A DNA stretch of 64,000 bases. Source: Dipetalonema caudispina (Eukaryota > Nematoda > Chromadorea > Rhabditida > Onchocercidae). Location: NCBI GenBank assembly GCA_013365325.1, contig JABVXV010000095.1, positions 62,001-126,000 on the forward strand, in the 5' to 3' direction. How positions within the stretch are numbered: position 1 is the stretch's first letter; each line of letters starts with the position of its first letter. Below, piece by piece: positions 13,729 to 26,720 of this stretch. Below the pieces are notes generated by a model. That model was not told where the DNA came from, searched no databases, and saw nothing but the letters and a program-made list of their open reading frames with translations. The position numbers were made by a program, and so were the translations under genes.

Positions 13729-16700
13729 AAAGAAAGAGTGAAACGATGAATTCAGAATGAAAATAGAAAAGAAACAATGATTTCTTTTAAATAGTTCAAT
13801 CCATTTCACTTTAGCACTTCATATAGTTTGAAGTAATTTAATAATACTACCACGATTTTTCTTTTTAATTTCATTGCTACATCATATTATTAAAAAGTAA
13901 ATCCTCATTCTCCCTCTTTACGTTATCTCTTCCTCCTCACATAATCTTCGATTACAAAATTTCTCCTTCTACAGCATATATAAATATACGTCCCTTGGGA
14001 GCATCGAAGTTTCTATTAAGTTAATTAGCGAATCACATAAAGGATAAAAGATTGTCCGGTCAGTCAATGCCGTTCTCCGAAATCAACAGTAAGGATAAAA
14101 TAGGCCAATTAGCAACCCAGGCTAAGAAGTTAAAGCCAATAAAAACTACTATCGTTAGAGATTTATTTCTTGCTGCAGTCTGAGCACTGCCACAATTAGT
14201 TTGGATTTTGATGATCTAAGGCGAAACTGCACTTTGTTTGATCTTTCCAGCAAATAACTCTTAATTATAGCCTCATACGTTATTGCTCTTATTGAATTCT
14301 AAAACGCAAACGTGCTCTGTCACGCTTCAGAATACGCTGATTTTAACATTGAGAACAATTTATAGGTGAAAAAGAAAAGAAATAGGAAAGAAAAGTTTTC
14401 ACTGTCGTAAATTTCGGGAAAAAGAAGGAAAGAGCAAAAGGAAGTACAGAAAGAACGATTTTTCTACAAGAAAAAATCGATAGAGAAAAAAGGAAAAGTA
14501 GTAGTGATTTATAGAGGTTTCAAAGGTATGTTATGAATCTATCAATATAGCTTGTTTCATTTATGGCTGATATGCAAATCATTTGTACTAAATTTTGATA
14601 AGCAACTTTCACAAATGTGTAAATAAAGCTATTTCTCATCATGTTTTACTAATTCTCTTAGTATTTCTTCAATGGCGCAAAATTCTTCGATGAAGTTAAG
14701 TTACAATAATTGTACTCAAATGATCTTTCCACTTAAACTGTTGAAGTTTGAGTGGAAAGAACACTGAAAGAATTATCTTTTTTTTTTTTTTTTATTTAGA
14801 CAATCCTATGAAATCTATGAAAGCAAATGATGAAATAAGTGACAGTTATGACATCAATATGATAGATAATAATTTAGTGGAATATAAAAAGTGCAATTTT
14901 CATTATAAGACGAGTCTATGAATCATCCTAAGAGTACAAATAGCAAACTCATTAACAATTTACTAATACACTTGAAGATTACAATGGAAATAATTAAGAG
15001 ATGATAGAAAGGGTATAGGTTACAAATAGCCAAATGAATGTATACTTAATACCAATAAGGAAATAAATTTAAAATGGATATGATTGAAGAGAGATATAAA
15101 AGAGAGATAAAAAGAAGAGAAATGATGCTTCATGCTATCATAGAGACTTCAGGAAAGTGTCAAAATATGGTAGTATTCCACACCTATACTGTTGAAGGTC
15201 TGTGAATGAGCAAAGGATGTCTACTGCTTTCCCTTATCCATCATCCATTATTATAAAGTATCGTTAAGTACACTTTTTTACACACTACAACCTATTACAC
15301 ACTCCCGAAGTCGAACAGCCGTTGCGCACAGAGATTAGTTGGAACAGAGATTGAAGATTGTGCTATTTATCGTTTACTTCTTTACTTCTAACCAAACAAA
15401 ATACCTATTTCTATTTACGGTAAAGAATGAAAATTAATCTCTATCAGCAATTAGCAAAGTTGTTCAGGAATAAGTAAGTAAATAACAAACCTACAAAATC
15501 ACTTCCTTCCACTTCCATTCAATTCTTCATCTCCTTCTCTCTTCCAAGTTTAAATCCTTAAACCTTAACCTTCTGAAACTTCAGTTCACGGACAGAGCAA
15601 CTTGCAATAAGGCAGATATAGGTCGCGTAAAAACGACTCCACGCACCGAAGCAACACAAAAATGCAAACTTATTGCAGCACAAGTACTAGCTTATATAAC
15701 AAATGGTCATTTTGTTCCTATGCTTTTCCATTTGAATCTTTCACACAATTTCCGTCTTACATCACGAATAAACTGTTCTATTACACTCAGCACCAACAAG
15801 AAAAAACACTGCATAGCCCAGTAATTTAAAAACATCAGCGCTCAACTCACGGCTAATCTATTCATTATATTTCCTGATTCTTTCATCCGCTCTTAATTCA
15901 TCCAATTCGTTCACTGAAATTGATTTTATTTTCTGAAGAATTAGAACTAACTCCAAGTCTAACACCAAATAGCTAAATCTGATTACTTGAAAAATTTTTT
16001 GAAACAGCATCTTTAAGCGATTATGCAGTATCTTTATTTGGTTCAGGTCCATGAAAACGCAGGACGAGCTTGCAATAAAAAATTAGAGCAACTATAAAAC
16101 GCGAAATAGAATGTGAAACAAGAAACAAACCGATATCTCCGAAAGTTTAAAAAAAGCGCATCATGAATCACCCTCAAAATTATTTCCTTGCACTCACTTC
16201 TCCTCGGCTAAATTTTATCTTCAATTTATCTGATGCTACACGAATAAACTGAATACAAAATCTGAGAATCAAAACAAATTGGTCAAAAAAGTTCATAAGT
16301 ACCTAAATCTTAAACTTCAATCCGTAAAATTGTCAAAATTCAAACATTTCACCCCATTCGTGATCTTCTTCTGTTCCCACATAAAAAAATTTTTGATGAC
16401 CCAAAGATAATTTACCTGATAAAATGAAAATTACAACAGCGCAAATAGTTAATATAATTATTGGCAAAGACGTAGCAATGATAAAAGTAAAATTGAAAGC
16501 TGATTAAATTGGAAAACTCACCGTTCGAAACAGTAAAATATTGTATAAATTATCAAAACAAACGAAGCACGGAAAAAGAATAGGAGGAGGCTACTACAAA
16601 ATTAAAAAGGAAAATAACGAAATACAATTGAGAGGCAGACTACTAGCAATTCACAAAGTTATGGCCACGAACTGAAGACAATTTAACCGAAACGGTGGTA

Positions 16701-17309
16701 TAGTGACTGGGAGAATTAGTCGTTATTATGCACATAATATTTTCATTTCCCAGCTTTTCATGGTAGGTTCTTAAATATATTTTCCGATTCGTGACCATCT
16801 GCCTATTCAGTGATAATCAAACTCATGAATAATAATGGTAAACTAAAAAATTCTAACGAGAGGTGTTAACAAATAAAGTAAGTTCACCAGATTTCACCTG
16901 TTTTAAAAACATGAATGAGCTCAAATTCCAACCGAAACCTAAGGGAGATATGAGATACAAAACTGGCAGAAATATGTCTCCTTTTTTTAACAATCCTATA
17001 ACACATTTTACGAAAAACCCTCATTTCGATAAATCGCAAATTGTTCAAATAACATAAATGGCTAGTGATGAATTTATGATCCCAGCTAACAACTATCAAA
17101 AACTTCATAACAATCGATTCTTGATGTGTCGTACATCCAGTATGATTACCTAAAATGCACAATGTGTAATGGATCCTGAACGGTAAATATTTAGTTCTTA
17201 TTCAATTCATAAACGATACCGCAAATCAGCTAAATTCAAATATAAAACAACTCACTGTAACAGATCCCAAGAAAGCTTACAAAACATTCTAAAAAAGATG
17301 AGAGGAATA
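13729..17309. other. Intergenic stretch between two WD40 genes
   Basis: About 3.6 kb without a supported exon. It is the place where the missing N-terminal exons of the WDR47-like gene would be expected, but no LisH-like or CTLH-like peptide was seen on the minus strand. A 64-codon minus frame at 15858-16052 has no recognisable features. A poly-T run lies near 14779-14793. Confidence 0.5.
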
Positions 17310-20300
17310 CTAAAACGAGTAACACTGGTCTAATTGCCAAACTCTAACCGTTCCGTCGCTTGCTGATGCACCAACTTTGTCGCCCCGAAAGTTCCAACCC
17401 ACTTCGAAGATTCCACCATCACTTAAACTTCCCGTATGGCTTTGAATTAATTTCCCTGACTGAAAATTGAAGCAGATTTCAAACCCCTTCAGTTCAAAAC
17501 ATTAGCAAAAATAGCTTTCAACAATAATTTCAAATAGGTCTCCGTCAACAGTAACGATAAAACAAACAAAAATTAAAGTTTATAAATCGACAAAACCAGA
17601 CAAAATGATCTTCCTTTCCTTTTTTTTCTGGTATTCACTTCTTCAGTAACTAGTTCATTGACTGACCATACTAGAAATGTAATTTTGGGGGACAAAAAAT
17701 GTGGATTAGGAGAGATACCCAAAATACATCGAGATTATCAGAACTTCTGAAGAACATATAGGAATATGTGGTATTTCGTAATCCTAGCAAAAAGTCTTAC
17801 CTGTACATCCCAAATGTAGACAGAACGATCGAATGAGCCGGATGCGATATACTTTCCATCTGGTGAAAAACCAACAGAATAAACTGGCTCCGTATGTTTC
17901 GTCAGCGTTCGAACGCACATTCCTCGTTCGATATCCCACAATCGAACTGTATGATCGAAAGATGCACTACAAGTATTAGTCTTTTCAGAAAATGATTTAG
18001 ATTTTAAATAAATTATAAAAGGATGCAAAGCAAGTTCGAAAACTAGCATTTCATTGGGGTCCTATAATTGCCACAATTTTCTGAAAATTAATTCATTGTT
18101 ACAAAAATAAAAAACTACCTTGCAAGCGTATAACCAACTGGCGACCAGCGTATTGTATAAATCTCTTTGTCATGTGCTTTTAAATTGTGCACCACATTTT
18201 CGTAATTCATTGACCATACCTGAGACAAATTTTGAGTTGAAATGTATTTTGACAAGAATAAAAGTATACTTTTCTGTTAAGGAGTCATCATAATTGTTTC
18301 TGCAGTTCTGTCATATTAAATATCCGTGAAATTACTCAGATGAAAAACACTTACCTTCAATGTCATGTCGTCGGAGCATGAAGCCAAAAGTCGTGAATAT
18401 ACATCATACTTCACAGCATTCACTTCATTTGTATGGCCCTGGAATGTATTTATTTTGACTTGAGGAATCTCGAAGGAAAAAAACTTCCACGAGTGGAAAT
18501 CTTCTTTAGCAGAATACAATTAATGATTCGATGCACTGACTAAAATTTCAAACTTCGACTAATTCGGCAGTAAAGTGTCAGCAAGAGACACAAAACTAGC
18601 GAAAATGAAGGGTTAATTGATTGCAAGCTCCACACTTCCTGCCCTGCATTACAAAACCTGATAAATCAAATTAATTTAGAAAATTGAGATTACCTGGAAT
18701 GTTTTCAACGGCTTCTCGCAACCTAGTTTGCATACATGAATGCACATGTCGGTACTACAAGATGCAAATGTATCATCAGACATCCAATCAACATCCAGTG
18801 CTGAACTGCTGTGAAATTGAAACACTTGCACTTGTATACCTTTAAGTGGATCCCAAACAATAGTTGTCTGAAATTCCCCTTAACATAAAGATAACTAATT
18901 GATGAGTCTAAACTCAAAGATTTACATATTAATGAAACTTAAGCATGTATAAATAAAGACAAAAATTACACACTTTATCAACTCCGGCACTAAGAATCTT
19001 ATCGCCTTTTTGGTTCCACTTCAGTGCAAAAATTGGTCCTTTATGCGCTCCCAGCGTATATCGCAGCCTTCCTGAAATAAAGGCTAAATATGAATTGCCT
19101 CATTCATCAAAATAATAAAAAACGTAATGAAATGACAATAAATACCAAAACCCACCATCGGTAGCCCAAACGCGCGCATAACCATCATAACATCCCGTTG
19201 CAAGTAAATCACCGGTACACTGAAAAATGATGACGTAAAATAGCATGCATGAATTGTGATAACATTGAAATCACTCTTAATGATGATATAAACATGCTGT
19301 CTGAAGAGACTTTTCAAAATATTTCACCAAGACTAGACGTCTTGGTATTCTCTAAAGATCTTAATGCTCCTGTAATTTTGATTTCACAGCAGTTTTTCGC
19401 ATCAATCTCCTAAAGCCAACATTAAAATCTGTGAAACCTAAGAGAGCGTTTTATTTTTATGTAAGTCACACAAAGATCACACGAAATTTGAGAAACTTTA
19501 AATTAAAATTTTGAGATATTAGCACGCTCAGATGACCACAACCAGCAGAGCAGCACTTAAGTACTTATTGTTGGTAAAAGAACAAATAGTATCTCTAGAA
19601 CTCAAATCTGGAACGCTTGGTACCATGGAAACTACGCAAAAAAGTTCTTTTATTCCAAAACATATCGAGTCACAAGTCAGTTCAACTAAACGTGTTCTAA
19701 CCCAATTAAGGCTTGTTTCGTGCCAAGTCAGAAAATGATTAATACTACTTAAACAATGCCACAGATGACACATGTACAAGTGGACAAATACGATCTCCGC
19801 AGAATGCAACATTTCGAAAAAATTCATCAAGAAATGCTAACGAACATTCCAATCAAGAGAAGTCACGTCCTTATTTGTAGGAGGATTTTTGTCATCTTTT
19901 TGCATACAATGTTTGAGCACTATTGAATTATCATGGATAGCTTGACATGACGTTGTTGCTAGCTCTGAACCATGTACATTCCATATACGTGCCGTACTAT
20001 CACCGGACCTACAATGTTAAAGTTTACACTAACTAATAAGGTGCAAAATAATGTCCGTGTTATGTAAATCCACATTCAGATGAATCTTAATACTCAATGA
20101 ATGCTTTAAATGTTGATCATGATAATAAGAAAAGTGGAGAGTCGTATTTCGGTTAGAAAATGATATTACCTAGCATCACAAATTCAGCTCTTACTAACAG
20201 GGCAGTTTGGTTCATTTCAATGAATATCATTTTTATCGTGGCTCTTTTTAAGCCAACAAAAGCAATAAGAGAGCTTCCCATTCCTTAAGATTCCTGGCAG

Positions 20301-20355
20301 GGCTAAGAACACAAAATATCCGTCCTCACATGGCAGAATCTATGCTTGTTCATTC

Positions 20356-20400
<45 letters not shown>

Positions 20401-23400
20401 TAGCTTTCTTTTACAACTAGATTCGATTAAGTCAACTGAGCAATTTCTGACAATTTTCCCGGAAGTTGGATAATTGTTGGAGAGGAAACGCGAATGACAT
20501 TGCTTAACATTTAGACATTTCGTCCCTATTAGCTGGTTTAAGCTTAAATCTGAAGAATTTCAAAGTTTACCCAGAAGCTATGAGATCATTTTTTGGATTC
20601 CACGTACAAATAAATACCTCGCTATCGTGTCCCTTCAGATACCGTACCTTAAATAAACAAATCCTGAAAAGATAAAACTTGGAGAGGACAGCTCAATAGT
20701 TCACTGAATCTTTTGCTCTGCAACGTCCTTTTTGTTTCCTCCTCTAAAAGCAGCCATGTTGAGTTGCGAGCATTTATTTAATCACCTTATCCCTGCTAAT
20801 TTCATACGGTCGATTTTCTAGCTGCGCAGTTGAAAGAATACCATTACCATTGTTCACGCGTGGTTTTAAACCATCAAGTTCCATCGGTGTTCCATTGAAG
20901 TCGCTGCAAATTTTGCATCGTCATTATCGGTTAGATTAACAAAAAATATCACCGCATGACTAGTTGAAGTGTTGCAATTGCATGGAAACGAAATGGATTA
21001 AGAAGCTCAATCATTCTCATGCCTAACTCAAAGTTTTGTGGTTAAAAAAATTGTAGAACGAGCATTTCTTAGTGTCAATATTTGGATTCAGTCAATCAAT
21101 CACCCACTCCTATTTTTCACAATATAACCATATCATCGAATCAGTGTAGTCATAAAATTTACACAGATGTAATTACATGAAAGCAACATAAGAAACCTAT
21201 TCTTAACAGAAACACATTGCTCCTGAAACTGATTTTTTCAGCATTTATTCTTGTGAGAAGCCTAAATTTTCAAGCGAGGAACTATAACGGTTGCTAACTT
21301 CTCAAAAGTATTCAATTCCAATAAAAGGAAATCTATTAAATCTAATAGGGTATTTTATACCCAAACTAATTTATAGTCGTGTCTGGTCAAGGTAATGAAG
21401 TTTTCCATTATAGAAAGTAACACACGTCCAAACAATCAATAAATAGAAAACATTAATAAACCATGTGCATCGCAATCAAGAATCTAGGTGCCAATAATTA
21501 TAATCAATTCAAAAATTTTTCAGAACGAGAAACAAAATGAGAGTTTAAAAAACATACCCGTTGTTCGCCTGGGCAGCACGAAACTCAGCCGCAGCAACTT
21601 TAGCTTTGCCCATTAATCCATTTTGTGACCGATCTCGTGATTCCCTTTCCCGTTCCAGAAAAAACTGCTTCCCATGATGTGGAAAAGTGATTGTCGGTTG
21701 TCCAGTAATACTAGCGGTGGCAGGATGGAACTGCTGGTGATTGTTGGGCAATAACGCTGATGTACTGGTTGTAGGTACTCCCATAATAGTTGGATTTGAA
21801 CCGTTACCATTACCACCACTTACACCGGAGGGCTGGCCAACGCTGCCGAAAGGTAACAAGGTTGCCGATGTTGAAGGAACAACCTGAAAGCAATTCTGCA
21901 ACTTTACAAAATACAATGTATGCCACTTCCTCGTACTAGCTTCTTCTACTTCCTGGTCTTTTCCCATAAAGTTTACTTGCACATAGATAATCGCGAAACC
22001 CTCCTTTCCACCTAATTCTTATCCTTTATTAAAATTATACATCATTCCGGAAAAGATTTATCAACTCTAAAACGGTAACCAATCCATTCCGGTTCACCAT
22101 AACAGTTATGTACAAAATAAATGTCATTTGCAAATTGTCAAACTATAAACCTTTAACTCTCTCGACTTTGAGATCGAATAGTTTTGTTTTTCACTATGAG
22201 CTTCGCGCATTTCCCGATCTCTCGATTGTTGTTGCTGCCTATCATCCTTAACGGTTGGGTTCATCACCACCAACTTATCCTGTTGTTTCTCCTTGATTTT
22301 ACTATTCGGCACTTCATTCAGAACTGAAACAGGCGGATGTGTTGCACACTCAGTAGAAGGATGAAAAAACCATTTCGTACATGAAAGTCTTTTTTTCACA
22401 AAACCAATCTAATATGAAAAGTAATTGTCAGCATCTACTCACCCAGCATGGAATACTCCACTTTTCGTATAACGTCATCAAAGTCTGTTTAGTGCTACTT
22501 ATCACAAAAACATACCTGATGGACCAGATAACGATATCGAGAATTTGTATCTCAATTCTAATTTCGTAAGATAAAACTCTCAATTGTGAATGAAAGTAAA
22601 GAGAAAACTACCCGTTAATTTCTTTATGGCGTTTTTCCTCTAAATTCAAATTTTTATATTTAACATAGAAGGTAAATTTATTAGTCAGCAGCTTTTGGAA
22701 ACGAATATTCTGGTCATAAACAATAGCACAGACCAACTTTCGTGAGCTAATTTATTTGCTGTTCCGGATATTTCTACTTCAAGTGATGGTTTTTGTTATT
22801 TCTTACCTCCACTGCAAACACCAGTATTTGCTACTTTGTAAAAGTTAATGCTTCAAATTTAGTCACAACAATTAACAGTGGAAACATATCAAGTTTTCAT
22901 ACAGTCTGGGTTTCCATCAATAACTTTAATATAAGTTTATCTCATCACTTCACTTAATTGCTTTTTAGAGTGAAGATCAGTGGAAGCCATGAAAAAACTG
23001 CAATTGATAAGAGAACTCGGAGGTGCTGAATTAATTTCAAATCTTGTTACTGAAAGATGTGAAGAAATGACTCCCTTGCTATTGAGCTCAGGTCAATCAG
23101 TGCAGTCCTGTGGTTAAATACAACCTTTAGCTTTTTTTGGCAAAGAAATTATAAATTCTTATTCTTTCTTGGATTTTGACTAAGACTTTAACATCTCTTT
23201 TTTTGCACAGCAGCTTTTTTGTATCCCAAACATGAGTTTGCTTTAAAACAAACATGGCTTGCTTCAAAACGGAGACAAGCGGCGTATCTAATAACATTCT
23301 AAACAGTTCCTCTTCGATAACACTTAAATTCTTATCAACGTGAAATAATTACCTGCTTCAAGCAGAGACAAATTTTCCACCATCGTTTTTTCAGTTCGTG

Positions 23401-24643
23401 GCTCACCGACTGCACTCGTGCTTGCCACAGCACATGCTTCAGCCTCCGTGTAATAAATACCCTTCTGCAAAGTTCCCGAATTTAGTTTAATTTCAATGGC
23501 AGTCAAGATTTTTATCAAAATTATTGCCCCAAAAATTTAAAATGCAGATCCCCGACTTGTAACTTATCTCATGGATCTCTTTCATAAATTTGATAAGTAA
23601 CAAAATTTAACACTGGGAGTAAATTTAAAGGAGTAACAAAAGAAAACCTGTATGATGTTAATTAATGCACCCATGGGCACATCGTTACCCGCAGCTCCAG
23701 ATTCGAGAACACGTGATTCATTGGCAAATGTGTAAGCCGTATGCACAAAACCTGTATTTAAAAAACTATATCGCAAAAAAATTCTCACTCGCAATTGATA
23801 TTTGCTAATGATTTAATAAAATAAAATCTTTTTGAATATGCGTTATAATATCCAGGGAATATCCTTGTTTTGGGATGTTTGAAGAGAAGCTCATGATTAC
23901 GGCAAGGGTTTCAAAAACCGAAGAGTTTTTGAAAAAAGACCCTAAGGAGCATGGGCATCTGTGAAATTGTCAAGCAGATATCCATCATTTATTGATGATG
24001 CTTGAATTCATTTAACATCCAAAGTTATAACCTACTACCTATAATTTGCAACAAACAAAAATTGACATCCTACCACACAGACAAAATACAAATAATGACA
24101 CATGCACAATTAAAAACTGATAACCACTATCCAACCCTCAATATAACCACCAGCGCTGAAGACCATATATGTTTTAGATACCACCAATCCATTCATTTTT
24201 ATAGGTTTGCTAACGCATATTTCACAATCTTCTGATGGATGGAAATATAATCTTACGAGCTCATTTCGATGAAATCCAATTCAAACCAACAAAGTCTATA
24301 TGAATACCGTCCCTTTCTCCGTCCTTACAGCACTGTCCGGTCATGCTAAAATGACATCGAGTGCAGCAACTGAAAATGCCTTCAATAAATCTATTTTGCA
24401 CTTTTGCACAAAGATGCAAAGAAGAATGCAACAAGTTCAATATAAGAATAAAAAAACAGGCTCCCATTCGCTGAGTAATCCTTTGCTGTTTGCCAAGCGG
24501 CTCCGACATTATTTGTTTCGTAACGAACGGTTTCACTGAAGCTCTATGATTGACAAATTAAAAAAAAGACTAAACATAAACGAACCCGACTCATGTAGAT
24601 ATCTATAGATGATAAAATTGACGTCGTCACTAGTAAATGTCAT
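17310..24643 (-). CDS. TBL1/TBLR1/Ebi-type corepressor subunit
   Basis: Fifteen exons: 24586-24643, 23648-23751, 23353-23464, 22151-22323, 21558-21883, 20786-20903, 20571-20647, 19846-20008, 19156-19219, 18974-19071, 18694-18867, 18355-18438, 18119-18219, 17801-17966, 17310-17459. Phases match throughout; 1968 nt encode 655 aa. Residues about 4-40 form a LisH domain ([14 protein letters not shown]). Residues about 45-115 match the F-box-like region ([20 protein letters not shown]). Residues about 298-655 are the WD40 propeller ([77 protein letters not shown]). In animals this protein links NCoR/SMRT-HDAC3 corepressor to ubiquitin-dependent exchange in the nucleus. The linker (about 115-295) is long, rich in N, G, S, T, P and Q, and makes the protein larger than the roughly 514-aa human TBL1XR1. 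The identity is very secure; the exact linker exon borders slightly less so. Confidence 0.95.
20358..20399. repeat. 42-nt poly-T run in TBL1 intron
   Basis: Uninterrupted run of 42 T on the plus strand (poly-A on the coding strand) inside the intron between exons 20571-20647 and 19846-20008. It may be the poly-A tail of an old retroinsertion, a collapsed or padded homopolymer, or simple slippage. No flanking retrosequence was recognised. Confidence 0.95.
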
Positions 24644-24669
24644 CTTCCAATAGTGACACCGGCTGTAGC
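24644..24669 (-). promoter_or_regulatory. Probable trans-splice acceptor of TBL1
   Basis: On the minus strand TTGCTACAG (24671-24663) is followed by a 19-nt leader and the start ATG at 24643. The short leader and acceptor fit SL trans-splicing, common in nematodes. A cis acceptor from an upstream non-coding exon is the alternative. Confidence 0.4.
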
Positions 24670-26279
24670 AACCTCAGAAATAGAAACAAATTAAAACCAG
24701 TAAAATAGGGTAACGATACGCCAAGAAAAGACAACCCCAGGAAGATTGTCGTGCACGGATGGTGCATGCCAGCGTGCACCACAAGGAATGCCTAGGATTA
24801 CAGCAGCACAGCAATAGCCAGCAATGATCACCAACAATTTACGGAGTAAAATACGGTTCTATCAGGGGAAGATGTCTTCTGCACAGCAACAACTGTCTAG
24901 ATTGTCTGCCCCTGCGATACACTTCGTATATGCAAATTCCTGAAACCTTTTTTCAAAATTCGATAACAAGTACCGGAAATTCAGATAAGTCGCGATGCAA
25001 ACGTTGACATAAATATAATAATCATATCAGTGAGTGAGGAAAACCACCTCAACGAATCTAAATTCCTTCTAATTTAGCTCGAGGTGTAAATTAGGAGGAT
25101 TAAAAATTCTGAAACCTAAAGCCTAAGCTGAGATGCTCTATGCAAAAGCATACCACATAATAATAACTCTCGTGATTCCTCCGATCTTTAATCTACTCTT
25201 CACCTGATCAATTCAACAAACGTTAGGAACTGTAAAAGCATTTGGTATATATCATCATCGTATATATAAGTATCAAACGGTACAGAAGCGAAGAGGAGGA
25301 TATAGAGAACGGCTAGACCGCGACGTCAGTTTCTCTTGTACTAGTAATCGATATTAAAAGATTACGATATTTGGAAGATTGCCGAAGTCTTTGGTGATGA
25401 TGAACATCAGATTGATTTATAATAGTCACAAAGGGTACCATCACTCACAGGATCTCCTTTTCTTCAGTTTTGCTAAATTTGGTAAAACAATCGATAGTTT
25501 GGAGCGAAATAAAACTAGCTAAGGAAATTAAAAAAAAGATAATCTATTCTAAAAGATAATAATAATATCGGCAATAATAATCACACTAGGTCACAATAAG
25601 AATGTCGTAATAACAACCCAAACACCAGCTAGACCGAAAAATACATCCCCTTGAAAAACATTAAACATACATATGCCATTCATAATCGTAATCACATCGA
25701 AACAGATCCTCGGACATATTCAACATCGAAATTCATATTGTGAACGAATATATTGTCCCGCGCTATGTCAATCCCTCCCAAACACTTATCAGTGTCCTCA
25801 CTTTATATCATCTCTCCAAAATTATGTTTCCGTGAACTACGCTAAAATAAATTTGCTGTCATTGTAGGTAAGTGATGTGCACAAATGGATCCATTACATT
25901 TCGAGTTAATCGAAATTCAGAGTTCCTCTCCTCCTGAAAGTTCGACCTTTTTCTAGCTCCTGAAATAACCAGAATTGTGAAACAACAACAGCCAATAGTT
26001 TTTTCCCAACAAAAAAAGAAAAGTTGAAAACTGCCCCTCCACTATTTGTTCAAAACGACCTTGAACGAATAAAAAAATTAATGACGATGAAAAATGTTCT
26101 ATCCACTTCGTCTCCCACAAACTGCTTTCGAGGACCTGCCAGCTGTCACCCTGTTCCCTCTTCATCATTATTTCACAAGCAAGAATGCCATTTGTTCTAT
26201 TCTATAAAGATTTAGAAGTGATTTGTTCCATACTATGAAAAATCTAAGACTACTTTTCTAGGGCTAAAAAAAGTCTTAC

Positions 26280-26331
26280 CATAAATACTTGCAAATCACC
26301 CTCGACTGGCCCAGCTTTAACAGTATGATAC
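26280..26331 (-). other. Isolated exon-like segment upstream of TBL1
   Basis: On the minus strand TTGCAG at the left and ATG|GTAAGAC at the right border a 52-nt segment that is open in two frames. It could be a 5' non-coding or alternative exon of the TBL1 gene 1.6 kb downstream, or chance. Spliced to the acceptor at 24662 it does not continue the TBL1 reading frame, so it would be 5' UTR. Confidence 0.2.
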
Positions 26332-26688
26332 CTGCAATGCACCACAGAGATAAACAAGACTCCTTCCAAACTGTGGGGAGTTCTGGATCGTACAAGATCG
26401 TTTCATTACAAACCTAAGGTAAACTACCCATTCAGTCTAATGCCACATTTCTTATCAACTACTAGAGAATATGGTGGCCATAAAGTCACTTTGGAAAATG
26501 AATTTTCAAAGTCTTCCACTCGCATTTTTAAAAATCACATGACACACATCTCTAAAACTCTAAAATTACAGAGCCCAAACTTTCAGACGACTTAGCAGTT
26601 TATGGCCTTCGTCAAAAAGATTGCATTTTTGAGGTGTTGTGCTGATTTTCCATAATTTCCTACTTTATCATAAATTTTTATAATTATC

Positions 26689-26720
26689 TTAAAGCTGCAG
26701 TGCCATCACTGCAGCTTTAA
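26689..26720. repeat. Perfect 14-bp inverted repeat with 4-nt loop
   Basis: TTAAAGCTGCAGTG at 26689-26702 and its exact reverse complement at 26707-26720 are separated by CCAT. The arms contain CTGCAG. It would form a stable hairpin in RNA from either strand or a cruciform in DNA. No gene adjoins it closely. Confidence 0.9.

Noticed and set aside
20358..20399. Processed pseudogene or retrotransposon ending in the poly-A run
   Set aside because: No coding or target-site-duplication signal was found beside the homopolymer.
10648..24643. One single WD40 gene spanning both WD40 regions
   Set aside because: The TBL1 frame ends with its own stop at 17310 after the family's last blade, and the left exons match a different family and have their own start.
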